Shown: positions 46,064 through 56,122, numbered from the stretch's first letter. The stretch: 64,000 bases of DNA from Adlercreutzia equolifaciens DSM 19450 (GCF_000478885.1 NC_022567.1:1364001-1428000), one strand, 5' to 3'. The notes: generated by a model not told the origin, from the sequence alone. Translations and numbers: made by a program.

Positions 46064-47416
46064 TTACGCCACCTCCCCTTCCGTGTCAGCTCCGAACTTC
46101 CAACCGGACAGGCGGTCGGTCGCGATGTCGATGTCCAGGTAGTCCTCGCGTCCCTCCATAAGGCGCGCGAAGGCGGTGAACAGGTAGTGGGCGTCGGTGG
46201 GACCGGGGGCCGCCTCCGGGTGGTACTGCACGCTGAAGGCCGGCACATCCAGGAAGGCGAAGCCCTCGGCGGTGCCGTCGTCGAGGTTCACATGGGTGAG
46301 CCGAATGCGCCCGAAGCGCTCGTTGGCCACGACGGGGGCGACGCCCTTGCGGCCCCACTCGCGCAGATCCTCCACATGCTCGGTCGCGCCGCCGGAAAGC
46401 TCGGGGATCAGCGCGCCCAAGCTTTGGAAGCGGGGGCAGAAGCCGTGGTTCTGGGCCGTCACCTCTACCCGTCCCGTGAGCAGGTTCTGTACCGGATGGT
46501 TGCCGCCGTGATGGCCGAACTTCAGCTTGTCGATTTCCGCGCTCGCAGCCTTGGCCATCATCTGGTGCCCGAGGCAGATGCCGAACAGCGGCACCTTCCC
46601 CAGCAGCTTCTCCGCCTGTCGGTAGGTCTCCCCCACCGCCTCCGGGTCGCCCGGGCCGTTGGAAAGGAACACGCCGTCGGGATTCATCGCCAGCACCTCT
46701 TCGGCCGGGGTGTCCCAGGGCACCACCGTAAGCTCGCAGCCCGAGGCCACCAGACCGTCCAGGATGGAGCGCTTCACGCCGCAGTGGTAGACGACCACTT
46801 TGAAGAGGGGCTCGACGGGAGCGGAAAGGGCGAAGCTATGGGAGACGGGCAGGTTCGCGGCGGTGTAGGAGTAGGCGCCGTCGCAAGATACGCCAACGAC
46901 CTGGTTCTCGCCCACCAGTGACGGGCTCTGGCGCACCTTCGCGAGCAGCGCGGCGACATCGGTGTCCTCGGTGGAAACGACGGCCCGCTGGGCGCCATGG
47001 TCGCGGATATGGCGCACGAGCGCGCGGGTGTCGACGCCCTCGATGGCCACGACGCCCTCGCGCGCCAGATAATCGCCGAGGCTCTCCTGGCTGCGCCAGC
47101 TGGAGGGCGTGGGGCACATGTCGCGCACCACGAGCGCCCGCAGGGCCGGATGCTCCGCCTGGGCGTCGTCGGCGTTCACGCCGTAGTTGCCCACCTGCGG
47201 ATAGGTGAGCACCACGATCTGCCCCGCATAGGAGGGATCGGTGACGATTTCCAAATAGCCTTCCATCGAGGTGTTGAAGCAGATCTCTCCGAAGGCCTCG
47301 CCGGGCGCCCCGCAGGAGGTGCCGACGAACACCGCGCCGTCCTCCAATACGAGCACCGCCGGCGCTCCCGCAGGCTTCGAGGTGGCCGCCCGCATCTTTT
47401 CCGCAATCTTGCTCAA
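46064..47416 (-). CDS. carA: Carbamoyl phosphate synthase small subunit
   Basis: Hydrolyses glutamine and feeds ammonia to CarB. The 450-residue protein is longer than the usual 360-390 because of an N-terminal lead of about 20 residues and a C-terminal tail. The class I amidotransferase triad is in FGICLGHQMM (Cys) and FSVQYHPEAAPGP (His, Glu); LSNGPGDPEAV is present. The start is TTG 47416 with AAGGA upstream. The leader carries a PyrR-binding site and terminator. Confidence 0.96.
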   Translation of the reverse strand: MSKIAEKMRAATSKPAGAPAVLVLEDGAVFVGTSCGAPGEAFGEICFNTSMEGYLEIVTDPSYAGQIVVLTYPQVGNYGVNADDAQAEHPALRALVVRDMCPTPSSWRSQESLGDYLAREGVVAIEGVDTRALVRHIRDHGAQRAVVSTEDTDVAALLAKVRQSPSLVGENQVVGVSCDGAYSYTAANLPVSHSFALSAPVEPLFKVVVYHCGVKRSILDGLVASGCELTVVPWDTPAEEVLAMNPDGVFLSNGPGDPEAVGETYRQAEKLLGKVPLFGICLGHQMMAKAASAEIDKLKFGHHGGNHPVQNLLTGRVEVTAQNHGFCPRFQSLGALIPELSGGATEHVEDLREWGRKGVAPVVANERFGRIRLTHVNLDDGTAEGFAFLDVPAFSVQYHPEAAPGPTDAHYLFTAFARLMEGREDYLDIDIATDRLSGWKFGADTEGEVA

Positions 47417-47538
47417 AGGTTCCGTCCTTTCCGCGACTCGCTCGCCTTCGCCTCATGTGCTTCGCTGGTGCCCCGCCGCGCATCCCTGCGCCTTCGCACT
47501 CACGTGAAAGCGCGGCCCGTTCCACAGCGGCGGCCGCA

Positions 47539-47569
47539 AAAAGCGCCCCCGCCTTGGACGGGGGCGCTC
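47539..47569 (-). terminator. Attenuator terminator in the carA leader
   Basis: A perfect 10-bp stem (47543-47552 with 47560-47569) with a 7-nt loop is followed by UUUUUG on the minus strand. It sits between the PyrR-binding site and carA, as a conditional terminator should; it may also stop transcripts from the ABC genes. Confidence 0.85.
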
Positions 47570-47600
47570 GCAAGCACACAAGATGAAGTTCGCTCATCGC

Positions 47601-47634
47601 ACCTTGCCGGTCTCTCGGTACCGTCCGTTAAAGG
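47601..47634 (-). promoter_or_regulatory. PyrR-binding (anti-antiterminator) hairpin in the carA leader
   Basis: The RNA can form a lower stem CCUU/AAGG and an upper stem CGGU/ACCG around the loop ACCGAGAG, matching the purine-rich PyrR loop (consensus UCCNGNGAGGYU) in part. The site aligns closely with the pyrR leader site at 55105. A -10-like TATGCT lies at 47644-47649 without a clear -35. The ABC-transporter side of the gap has a weak hairpin followed by UUAUUUUUG (about 47676-47702). Confidence 0.8.
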
Positions 47635-47714
47635 TCATTTTTGAGCATAAGACACCCCGACAGGTATGCATCTGCACAAAAATAAGCGGCCGAAGACGGC
47701 AGCCGAATGGCGAT

Positions 47715-48638
47715 CTAGCACTCCTCCCCCGCCAGGCGGTAGCTCACGAGGCTGGGGCGGCCGGTCCAGGGGTCGGGCTCGATGAGGGCGTCCAGGCCGA
47801 AGACCTCGCGCAAAAGAGCCGGGGTCATGACCTCCTTAGGCGTGCCCGCGCCGCGGATGGCGCCGGATTTCAGGGCGATCATCCAGTCGGAGAAGCGGGC
47901 GGCCAGGTTCAGCTCGTGGATGACGAGCGCGATGGTCTTGCCCTCGTCGCGGTTGAGCGTTTGCAGCAGTTCCAGCACCTCCAGCTGGTGGGCCATGTCC
48001 AGATAGGTGGTGGGCTCGTCCAGAAGGATGAGGCCCGTGTCCTGGGCGAGCGCCATGGCGATCCAGGCCCGCTGGCGCTGGCCGCCGGAAAGCGCGTCGA
48101 TGGGGCGCTCGGCCAGGCCGTCCAAGTGCGTGATGGAAAGGGCCCAGTCGATGATGCGCCTATCGTCGTCGGTCAGGCGCCCGAAGCCCCTCTGGTGCGG
48201 GTAGCGGCCAAGGGCTACCAGCTCGCCCACGGTGAGCCCAGCCGGTGCCTGGGGCGACTGGGGAAGCAGGGCCATCTGACGGGCGACCTCGGCCGTGGGC
48301 ATCGTCGCGATGGCCGTCCCGTTCAGATACACCGCGCCGCCGCGCAGGGGCATGGTGCGCGAGAGCGCCTTCAGAAGCGTGGATTTCCCGCAGCCGTTCG
48401 GCCCGATGATGGAGGTGATCTCCCCAGCGGGCACGGCCACGTTCATGGGCTTGATGATGACGCGATCGCCGTAGCCCACCGACACGGCCTCGCCGCGCAG
48501 GGCCGCGCCGGCGAAGCGCTCGCAAGTGCGGTCGCAGGTCTCGCAGAACAGGGACTCGCCGCCAACTTCGGATGCCCTGGGAGCATCCTCGCAGGAGGAA
48601 TCGCGGAAATCCGCTGCGTTCTTCTTCACAAGCGTCAC
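47715..48638 (-). CDS. Iron/siderophore-type ABC transporter ATP-binding protein (FecE/FepC family)
   Basis: The ATPase of an importer. The 307-residue protein has Walker A GPNGCGKSTLL, Q-loop LLPQSPQAPAGL, signature LSGGQRQRAWIA and Walker B LILLDEPTTYLD. Unusually, about 45 residues precede the ABC domain and include FCETCDRTCERF, three cysteines that might bind metal. It is last in the four-gene set (binding protein, two permeases, ATPase). The exact ligand (ferric siderophore, heme or corrinoid) is undetermined. Confidence 0.92.
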   Translation of the reverse strand: MTLVKKNAADFRDSSCEDAPRASEVGGESLFCETCDRTCERFAGAALRGEAVSVGYGDRVIIKPMNVAVPAGEITSIIGPNGCGKSTLLKALSRTMPLRGGAVYLNGTAIATMPTAEVARQMALLPQSPQAPAGLTVGELVALGRYPHQRGFGRLTDDDRRIIDWALSITHLDGLAERPIDALSGGQRQRAWIAMALAQDTGLILLDEPTTYLDMAHQLEVLELLQTLNRDEGKTIALVIHELNLAARFSDWMIALKSGAIRGAGTPKEVMTPALLREVFGLDALIEPDPWTGRPSLVSYRLAGEEC

Positions 48639-48644
48639 CTTCTC

Positions 48645-49649
48645 CTAGGATTTCGCCAGCAGGTACAGGAAATAGGGCGCGCCGATGACCGCCGCCACGA
48701 TGCCGACGGGAATCTCGTTGGGGGCGAGCAGCGTGCGCGAGATGATGTCGGCCAGAAGCATGAGCACCGCGCCCACGAGCACCGTTGCGGGCACGAGCAC
48801 CCGGAAGTTCGGCCCCACGAGGCGCCGCGCTATGTGCGGGCACACGAGCCCCACGAAGGTGAGACCACCGCCCACGGCGCAGGCGAGCCCCGAGGCCCCC
48901 ACGGCCACGGCAGTGAGGGCAGCGCGGGCCCGGGGCACATTCACGCCGAGTCCCGTGGCGGCCGCCTCGCCGAGCCCCAGCACGTTCAGTGTGCGCGAGG
49001 CATAGAGGGCACCGGCCACGAGCAACGCCAGCCCCACGGCGAGAATGGCCACGTTTTCCCAACTGGCACCCCAGATGCTGCCGGCGATCCAATTCTGCAC
49101 GAAGGCGTAGTCGCCATCGGACATGCGCAGCATGAGCAGCGACGTGGCGCTGGAGAGCCCCGTGGCCAAAGCGACGCCGATGAGCAGCAGCCTCCGCGGG
49201 CTGGAGGCCCCGCGCACCACCGAAAGCCGCCAGCCGAGGAAGGCCACGGCCGCCGAGCCCGCGAAGGCGAGCACCGGCAGGGCCACCGCGGAGGGGAAGA
49301 GCCCCGCGGGCACGAAGACGATGAAGGCGGCCACGAGCAGCCCAGCGCCGGCGTTGATGCCGAGTACGCCCGGGTCGGCCATGTCGTTGCGGGAGATGCC
49401 TTGCAGAAGGCATCCGGAAAGCGACAGCCCCACGCCCACCAAAAGCGAGGTGAGCACCCGGGGCAGGCGCAAGTCCACCAGGGTGTAGGTGAGGCTCTGG
49501 CTCGCCGTGCCGGAAAGGATCTGCCCCAGCTCCTCCAACGAGATGCTGCGGTAGCCGGCGTTGATGTCGCACCACAGGGCCACCAGCGCCAGTGCGGCTA
49601 GGATCACCAGCACCGCACTCGTGCGCAGCCGTTTTCTCCGCTCAGTCAA
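48645..49649 (-). CDS. FecCD-family ABC permease 1
   Basis: A 334-residue permease with about ten helices. Family landmarks are LRLPRVLTSLLVGVGLSLSG, LGINAGAGLLVA and the coupling-helix region GLGEAAATGLGV followed by FVGLVCPHIARRLVGPNFR. Start at TTG 49649, which overlaps the stop of permease 2; GGGAGG lies 9 nt upstream. A longer frame upstream is inside permease 2. It probably pairs with permease 2 as a heterodimer. Confidence 0.93.
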   Translation of the reverse strand: MTERRKRLRTSAVLVILAALALVALWCDINAGYRSISLEELGQILSGTASQSLTYTLVDLRLPRVLTSLLVGVGLSLSGCLLQGISRNDMADPGVLGINAGAGLLVAAFIVFVPAGLFPSAVALPVLAFAGSAAVAFLGWRLSVVRGASSPRRLLLIGVALATGLSSATSLLMLRMSDGDYAFVQNWIAGSIWGASWENVAILAVGLALLVAGALYASRTLNVLGLGEAAATGLGVNVPRARAALTAVAVGASGLACAVGGGLTFVGLVCPHIARRLVGPNFRVLVPATVLVGAVLMLLADIISRTLLAPNEIPVGIVAAVIGAPYFLYLLAKS

Positions 49650-50640
49650 GGCCGCTCGCCTCCCTCCGCGCGCACCAGATGAAGAACGGCACGCCGACGA
49701 TGGCGAAGATGATGCCGATGGGAATTTCGCTCGGCGCCATGAGCGTGCGGGCGAGCACATCGGCCAAAAGCATAAACAGCGCCCCGCCCACCATGGAGGC
49801 GGGAATGACGGCCCGGTAGTCCGATCCCACGAAACGGCGCACCATGTGCGGCACCATGAGGCCCACGAAGGCCACCGGCCCCGCGAGCGCCACGGCCGCG
49901 CCCGCCAGCACGAGTACCACGAGCAGGCACAACGTACGGGATTTCCCCACGTTCACGCCGAGCCCTGAGGCGGCCTCCTCGCCCAGCGAGAGCACCGTCA
50001 CGCGCCGCGCCAGCACCCAGGAGGCCGCCAGCGCCGCCACGATGAAGGGCGCCGTCATGGCCAGCGTGTCGGCACGGATGCCGGCCACGCCGCCGGCGGT
50101 CCAGAAGGTAAGCGAGTAGCCGATGTTGAAGAAGATGGCCACGCCCTGGGCGAGCGCCGTGAGGAAGAGCCCCACGGCGCAGCCCGCCAGCACCAGCAGC
50201 ACCGGATCCACGTTGCGCCGCCGGAAGCTCACGGCCCCGAAGACCACGGCCAAAGCGAAGGCGGCACCTACAAACGAGCACCCCACCACCCCGGCGAAGC
50301 TCATGCCCGGCAGAAGCGCAAGGCACAGTGCCAGCGCGAAGGCGCCCCCGGCGTTGATGCCGAGAAGCCCCGAGTCGGCCAGGGGGTTGCGGGTGACGCC
50401 CTGCATGATGGCGCCAGCCACGGCAAAGGCCGCTCCCACGAGGATGCAGCCCACTGTGCGCGGGCCGCGCAGCTCGAGGATGGCCACGTGCTCCTGATTC
50501 GCCATGTCCGGCGAGAAGAGCGCACCCAGCACCTGGTCGGGCGGGATGGGCGTGCTGCCGAAGAACAGGGAGAGCCCCGCAGCCAGCGCGACCGCGATCA
50601 CTCCCCCGATCAGGAAGACCGATGTTCTCAAGCGCGACAC
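49642..50640 (-). CDS. FecCD-family ABC permease 2
   Basis: A 332-residue permease with a similar layout (LRGPRTVGCILVGAAFAVAG, LGINAGGAFALA, LGEEAASGLGVNVGK, FVGLMVPHMVRRFVGSDYR). The start is GTG 50640. It is related to permease 1 and likely arose from the same ancestor. It is translated with permease 1 through the 8-nt overlap. Confidence 0.94.
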   Translation of the reverse strand: MSRLRTSVFLIGGVIAVALAAGLSLFFGSTPIPPDQVLGALFSPDMANQEHVAILELRGPRTVGCILVGAAFAVAGAIMQGVTRNPLADSGLLGINAGGAFALALCLALLPGMSFAGVVGCSFVGAAFALAVVFGAVSFRRRNVDPVLLVLAGCAVGLFLTALAQGVAIFFNIGYSLTFWTAGGVAGIRADTLAMTAPFIVAALAASWVLARRVTVLSLGEEAASGLGVNVGKSRTLCLLVVLVLAGAAVALAGPVAFVGLMVPHMVRRFVGSDYRAVIPASMVGGALFMLLADVLARTLMAPSEIPIGIIFAIVGVPFFIWCARREASGLD

Positions 50641-50652
50641 GAAAAGCTCCCG

Positions 50653-51654
50653 CTAGGCCGCCGTGTCCGCATGGGCGCGGAAGAAGTCGGTGAAGGTCTC
50701 GAGCTGGTTGGTCAGCGTAATGGGATCGCGGTGCATGAAGGCCACCTGCTCGTAGGGCATGAGGCGCCCGGCCTTGACGGCGGGCAGGTTCTTCCACAGC
50801 TGCGAGTCATCCACATAGGCCGAGTCGGCGCCGTCCAGCACGCCGTAGCAAATGAAGTCGCCGGCGTAGTCGGGCAGCGCCTCCACGGAGATCACCTTGT
50901 AGGCCTCGTCGCCCTCCACCATGGGGCCCTGGATGGCCTCGGGCGCCTTCAGCCCCCACATATCGTAGAGGATGGAACCACCGCGGGCGAAGTGGCTGCC
51001 CATGGCGTAGATATCCTGGGGCCACACCTCCAAGATGGACACGGTACGATCGCCCACGATACCCACGATCTCGTCTTTCACCGTGGCCACCTTGTCGTTG
51101 AACTCGGCGATATAGGCCTCGGCGGCGTCCTTCTTGCCCACCAAATCGGCGATGTAGCGGAACAGGTCCTCGTCCGTGCGCGTGCCGTCGGCGATGTAGA
51201 CCGTCGGCGCGATCTTGGCGTACTTGTCGTAGTCGGCCTCGGTAATGGTGACGATGAGGTCCGGCTGCTTCTCGGCGATCATCTCGAGCGAGGTCTCAGC
51301 CGAGGTGGTGTTCAGGGCTTCGATGCCGTCGCACAGTCCCGCAAGGAACGGGTTGTTCAGGGCATAGGGGCTCGCGATGACCGGTTTCACGTCCACAGCC
51401 AGAAACTCGCCGAGGTAGTAGTCGCTCACGATGGTCTGGGGATTGGCGGGAATCTCCACCGGCCCCTTGTCGGTGTCCACCGTGCGCGTGGCTGCGCCTG
51501 CGGCCGCATCGGCGCCGGAAGCGCCGCCGTCGGTCGTAGCGGCGCCCTCCCCTCCTGCGGAGGAACCGGTAGAAGAGGAGCAGCCGCCGAGCACGGGAGT
51601 CAGGACGGCAGTAGCGAGGAAGGCCGCGAAAGTGCGGCGGGAAATCGGGGCCAT
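50653..51654 (-). CDS. Substrate-binding lipoprotein of the iron-type ABC importer
   Basis: A 333-residue periplasmic-binding-protein-like lipoprotein. The N-terminus has a twin-arginine motif (SRRTFAAFLATAVL) and a lipobox ending LGGC with the lipid Cys near residue 25, then an Ala/Gly linker. The binding domain starts TVDTDKGPVEIPANPQTIVS and includes QPDLIVTITEADYDKY, typical of class III (FecB/FepB) proteins. The first gene of the operon, after a 454-bp gap. Confidence 0.92.
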   Translation of the reverse strand: MAPISRRTFAAFLATAVLTPVLGGCSSSTGSSAGGEGAATTDGGASGADAAAGAATRTVDTDKGPVEIPANPQTIVSDYYLGEFLAVDVKPVIASPYALNNPFLAGLCDGIEALNTTSAETSLEMIAEKQPDLIVTITEADYDKYAKIAPTVYIADGTRTDEDLFRYIADLVGKKDAAEAYIAEFNDKVATVKDEIVGIVGDRTVSILEVWPQDIYAMGSHFARGGSILYDMWGLKAPEAIQGPMVEGDEAYKVISVEALPDYAGDFICYGVLDGADSAYVDDSQLWKNLPAVKAGRLMPYEQVAFMHRDPITLTNQLETFTDFFRAHADTAA

Positions 51655-52049
51655 GGGCAGATCCTTTCTGAAAGCTGAGCAAAGAAGTTAGTTATAGTAA
51701 ACTCACAGCGCCGGATGTTATTACGGGTTTACTTTTATGCAAGCGCTTCGGAAAACATTCACAAACGGCGCTGATCCATTCTAGGCAACGACAGTCGGTT
51801 TCCCCCAAGGCATCTCCCCTGTTGTTTCTCAGCCGAAGCCCTCTCGTTGCCCAAGGTGTTAGCCGAAATGTGCAAAAGAGGGTACTTCTCGTAACTTTTC
51901 ATGTCCGAAGAGAGCGCAGGCGTTCCTGATTTCGGGTATTTCCGCAGGTGAATACCTTCAACTAGAGCCTCAACGCGAAAACTGACTACGAGAAGTACCC
52001 TCTTTTGCACATTTCGCGCAGGCCGTCTCCTTCAAGGTAAACGAAATAC
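51655..52049. other. Non-coding region upstream of the ABC importer
   Basis: No gene is visible. It contains a dyad AGTAAAC/GTTTACT (51696-51702 and 51727-51733) close to the binding-protein gene, possibly an operator. A GGCAACGA/TCGTTGCC dyad lies at 51784-51791 and 51844-51851. The 30-bp inverted-repeat element follows at 51864-52016. No clear iron box or promoter was found. Confidence 0.5.
51864..52016. repeat. Inverted-repeat element with perfect 30-bp arms
   Basis: The arms 51864-51893 and 51987-52016 are exact reverse complements, reading CGAAATGTGCAAAAGAGGGT and on. They enclose 93 nt containing a small GGTATT/AATACC hairpin and no open frame. Perfection over 30 bp implies recent origin or selection on the structure. 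Confidence 0.85.
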
Positions 52050-52079
52050 AAAAAAGGAGCCGTCCTCGGACGGCTCCTT
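52050..52079 (-). terminator. Intrinsic terminator of the pyrR-pyrB-pyrC operon
   Basis: A 12-bp perfect stem (52054-52065 with 52068-52079) is followed by a U run on the minus strand. It begins about 30 bp past the pyrC stop. Confidence 0.9.
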
Positions 52080-52108
52080 CCGGGTGAAACGCTATTTGGC
52101 GGCAGGCG

Positions 52109-53401
52109 CTACTCGACGATCTTGCTGTCCTCCATGGTGGCGTAGCCGCCGACGTAGACGTCGGTGGCACGGCCGACAAGCTCGGCTCCGATGAAGCCGG
52201 AGTTGTTGGCCTTGGAGCAGAAGTCGCCCACCTCCACGGTCCAGGCGGCCTCAGGGTCGATGACCGTGAGGTCGGCCACGCTGCCGGCCTCGATCTTCAC
52301 CGGCTCCTGGCGCAGGATCTCGCGCGGGGCGACGGCCATGGCCTCAACCATGCGGCCGTAGTCGATGACGCCGGCGCGCACGAGATGCGTGAGCACCAGG
52401 GAGAGCGAGGTCTCAAGGCCCGTCATGCCGAAGGGCGCCAGCTCGAACTCGCGATCCTTCTCCCAATCGGTGTGGGGCGCGTGATCGGTGACGATGGCGT
52501 CGATGGTGCCGTTCGCGAGGCCCTCGATGAGCGCGGCGGCATCCTCGGCGGTGCGCAGCGGCGGGTTCACCTTCAGCGCAGTCTGGTACTCGGCAGTGAT
52601 GGCGTCCTCGGTGAGGAACATGTGGTGCGGCGTCACCTCGCAAGTCACCGGCAGCCCCTCGGCCTTCGCGGCGGCCACCAGATCGAGCCCGCGCTTGGTG
52701 GTGATGTGCTGGATGTGCAAAGGGCACCCGGTCAGACGGCAGAGCGCGATGTCGCGGGCGATCTCGAGCTCCTCGCCCTCGGCCGGCCAGCCCACCATGC
52801 CGAGGCGCGTGCTCGCCACGCCCTCGTTCACCTGGCCGTCGGCCACAAGCGAGTCGTCCTGGCAGTGAGCCATGACGACGGTGTCGAACTGGTTGGCGTA
52901 GTCCATGACGCGGCGCATCATGCCGGCGTCCTGGATGCCGTGGCCGTCGTCGGTGAACACGGGCGCGCCGTGGGCGTACATATCGCCCATGTCGGAGAGC
53001 ACCTCGCCCTTCAAGTCCTTGGAGCAGGCGCCGGCCACCACGACGCGGCACTTCCCCACGGCCGCGGCGCGGGCCTTCACGTATTCCACGGTCACGGCGT
53101 CGTCGATCACCGGGCTCGTGTTCGGCATGGTGCACACCGCGGTGAAACCACCGTGGGCCGCCGCGCGGGAACCAGAGGCGATGTCCTCCTTCTGCTCCTG
53201 GCCCGGATCGCGGAAGTGCACGTGCATGTCCACGAGGCCGGGAGTGACGATCTTGCCGGCAAGATCGCGCTCGACGCCCTTCTCCATGGCGAGGTCGTGT
53301 CCCACCTCCACGATCTTGCCGTCGCGGATGAGGATGTCGGCCACTTCGTCCAGGCCGATCTGGGGGTCGATCAGACGAGCGTTCTTAAGCATCAATGCCA
53401 T
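52109..53401 (-). CDS. pyrC: Dihydroorotase
   Basis: Cyclises carbamoyl-aspartate to dihydroorotate. The 430-residue amidohydrolase carries the metal motif DMHVHFRDPGQEQKEDI, PLHIQHITTKRG, CEVTPHHMFLTED and TDHAPHTDWEKD, which mark the class I enzyme. Its start overlaps the end of pyrB by 17 nt. It is the last gene before a terminator. Confidence 0.97.
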   Translation of the reverse strand: MALMLKNARLIDPQIGLDEVADILIRDGKIVEVGHDLAMEKGVERDLAGKIVTPGLVDMHVHFRDPGQEQKEDIASGSRAAAHGGFTAVCTMPNTSPVIDDAVTVEYVKARAAAVGKCRVVVAGACSKDLKGEVLSDMGDMYAHGAPVFTDDGHGIQDAGMMRRVMDYANQFDTVVMAHCQDDSLVADGQVNEGVASTRLGMVGWPAEGEELEIARDIALCRLTGCPLHIQHITTKRGLDLVAAAKAEGLPVTCEVTPHHMFLTEDAITAEYQTALKVNPPLRTAEDAAALIEGLANGTIDAIVTDHAPHTDWEKDREFELAPFGMTGLETSLSLVLTHLVRAGVIDYGRMVEAMAVAPREILRQEPVKIEAGSVADLTVIDPEAAWTVEVGDFCSKANNSGFIGAELVGRATDVYVGGYATMEDSKIVE

Positions 53402-54329
53402 CGTTGCTACCTCCTAGGAGCAGGTACAGGGCGGCCATGCGCACGAGGACGCCGGCGTAAACTTGGTCGAGGATGATGGAGCGCTTGGGGTGGTCGGCCA
53501 TGAAGCTGTCCAGTTCCACGCCGCGGTTGATGGGGCCCGGGTGGCACACGCAGGCATCGGGCTTCAGAAGCTTGTCGCGCTCCTCGGTGAGTCCGTAGAG
53601 CAGGTTGTACTCGCGCAGGTTCGGGTACGGCGCGCCCTCGAAGCGCTCGCGCTGGATGCGCAGCATGTACACCACGTCCAGCTCCGGCAGCGCCTCGTCC
53701 AGGTTGCTCGTCACGTGGTCGGCGCCGAGGATGTCGGGGCGCGCGGGCAGCAGCGTCGGCGGCGCGATGACCGTCACCTCGCAGCCCATGATCTTGAGCG
53801 CCGGGATAAGCGAGCCGCACACGCGGGAGTGGGAGATGTCGCCCACGACGCCCACGTGCAGGTTGTCGAAGGAGCCCTTCTCCTCCCAGATGGAGTACAG
53901 ATCGAGCAGCGCCTGGGTGGGATGCTGGTGCTTGCCGTCGCCGGCGTCGATGACCGACACGCCGGACACATCGGCGATCTTGCGGGGCACGCCGGCCCAG
54001 CGGTCGCGCACCACGATGCAGTCGATCTTGTAGGAGCACAGCGTCTTCACGGTGTCCACGAGGCTCTCGCCCTTCACCGTGGCCGTAGAGGAGCCGCCGA
54101 AGTTCAGCGAGTCGGCCGACAGGCGCTTCTCGGCGATCTCGAAGGAGGAGCGGGTGCGGGTGGAGGGCTCGTTGAACATGTTCACGACGGTGAAGCCCTT
54201 CAGCGTCGGCACCTTCTTGATGCGGCGCTCGTTGACCTGCTTGAAGGTCTTAGCCGTCTCCAGGATGGTCATGATGTCATCGGCGGAGTACTCCGTGATG
54301 TCGATGAGGTGCTTGTGATCGAAGGCCAT
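53385..54329 (-). CDS. pyrB: Aspartate carbamoyltransferase catalytic subunit
   Basis: Makes carbamoyl-aspartate. The 314-residue protein has the carbamoyl phosphate site FNEPSTRTRSSFE, the DAGDGKHQHPTQALLD loop and CHPGPINRGVELD. ATG 54329 is 4 bp past the pyrR stop; an upstream GTG at 54341 lacks a well-spaced ribosome site. No pyrI regulatory subunit is nearby. Confidence 0.97.
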   Translation of the reverse strand: MAFDHKHLIDITEYSADDIMTILETAKTFKQVNERRIKKVPTLKGFTVVNMFNEPSTRTRSSFEIAEKRLSADSLNFGGSSTATVKGESLVDTVKTLCSYKIDCIVVRDRWAGVPRKIADVSGVSVIDAGDGKHQHPTQALLDLYSIWEEKGSFDNLHVGVVGDISHSRVCGSLIPALKIMGCEVTVIAPPTLLPARPDILGADHVTSNLDEALPELDVVYMLRIQRERFEGAPYPNLREYNLLYGLTEERDKLLKPDACVCHPGPINRGVELDSFMADHPKRSIILDQVYAGVLVRMAALYLLLGGSNDGIDA

Positions 54330-54333
54330 GGAC

Positions 54334-55350
<1,017 letters not shown>

Positions 55351-55387
55351 TCAGCAGTGCCGTTCGCCCCGTCAGGGCGAACGGAAC

Positions 55388-55924
55388 CTAGAAGTTCTCG
55401 GCCTTGATCTCGAAGTAGCCTTGCGGGTGCTCGCAGACGGGGCACTTCTCGGGGGGCTCGGTGCCGATCTCGATGTGGCCGCAGACGGTGCAGTACCACA
55501 CCTTCACTTCCTTGCGGCGGAACACCTCGTCGTTCTCGATGCGCTCGATGAGCAGCTGATAGCGGTTCTCATGGCTCTTCTCGATGGCGGCCAGGCCCTC
55601 GAAGAAATCGGCCAGATCGGCGAAGCCCTCCTCGCGAGCGGTCTTGGCATAGCCGGTGTAAATCTCGACTTCTTCATCCTCGCTGGCGGCAGCGGCCTTC
55701 AGGTTGTCGAGCGTGCCCGGCACCTTGCCGCCGTGCATCTTCTTGTAGTGCAGCTTCGCGTGATGCAGCTCGTTGCCGGCGGTCTCGTTGAAGATGTCGG
55801 AGATCTGCTTGTAGCCGTCCTTGGCGGCCTGCTGGCCGTAGAACGTGTACTCGCAATAGGCCACGGCCTCCTGCGAGAGCGAGCTCTCCAAGTTCTTCCA
55901 TGTCTGGGATTTCTCAAGTTCCAT
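55388..55924 (-). CDS. Rubrerythrin
   Basis: A non-haem di-iron peroxidase protecting anaerobes from hydrogen peroxide. The 178-residue protein has an N-terminal four-helix ferritin-like domain (EAVAYCEYTFYGQQAAKDGY, NETAGNELHHAKLHYKKM, GLAAIEKSHENRYQLLIERI) with the Glu and His ligands, and a C-terminal rubredoxin-like knuckle (YCTVCGHIEIG and EKCPVCEHPQGYF). ATG 55924 has AGGAG 9 nt upstream. A terminator of the cytochrome gene lies upstream, so it is monocistronic. Confidence 0.94.
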   Translation of the reverse strand: MELEKSQTWKNLESSLSQEAVAYCEYTFYGQQAAKDGYKQISDIFNETAGNELHHAKLHYKKMHGGKVPGTLDNLKAAAASEDEEVEIYTGYAKTAREEGFADLADFFEGLAAIEKSHENRYQLLIERIENDEVFRRKEVKVWYCTVCGHIEIGTEPPEKCPVCEHPQGYFEIKAENF

Positions 55925-56064
55925 GGGTTCCAACTCCTTTCTGCGCGGTGCCGCTTGTGCTGGCGCCGTATCGTCTTGTCTATAGTGAGACTCGGCGGCT
56001 CGCGCAGCGACAGCTAACCTTAAGGAGTTGGGTAATCGTAACTTCCCTATTGAATCGGCGACAC

Positions 56065-56096
56065 AAAAAAGAAGGCCGCTCGATCGAGCGGCCTTC
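56065..56096 (-). terminator. Intrinsic terminator of the cytochrome gene
   Basis: A perfect palindrome 56071-56096 (GAAGGCCGCTCGA arm) is followed by six U on the minus strand, 26 bp after the cytochrome stop. Confidence 0.92.
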
Positions 56097-56122
56097 CGGT
56101 GCGCACTGATTCGTGCTTTGGC

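Noticed and set aside
47539..47569. Hairpin read only as the terminator of the ABC-transporter operon
   Set aside because: Its position after a PyrR-binding site and the same layout in the pyrR leader make an attenuator more likely; a weaker hairpin nearer the ATPase stop could end the ABC transcript.
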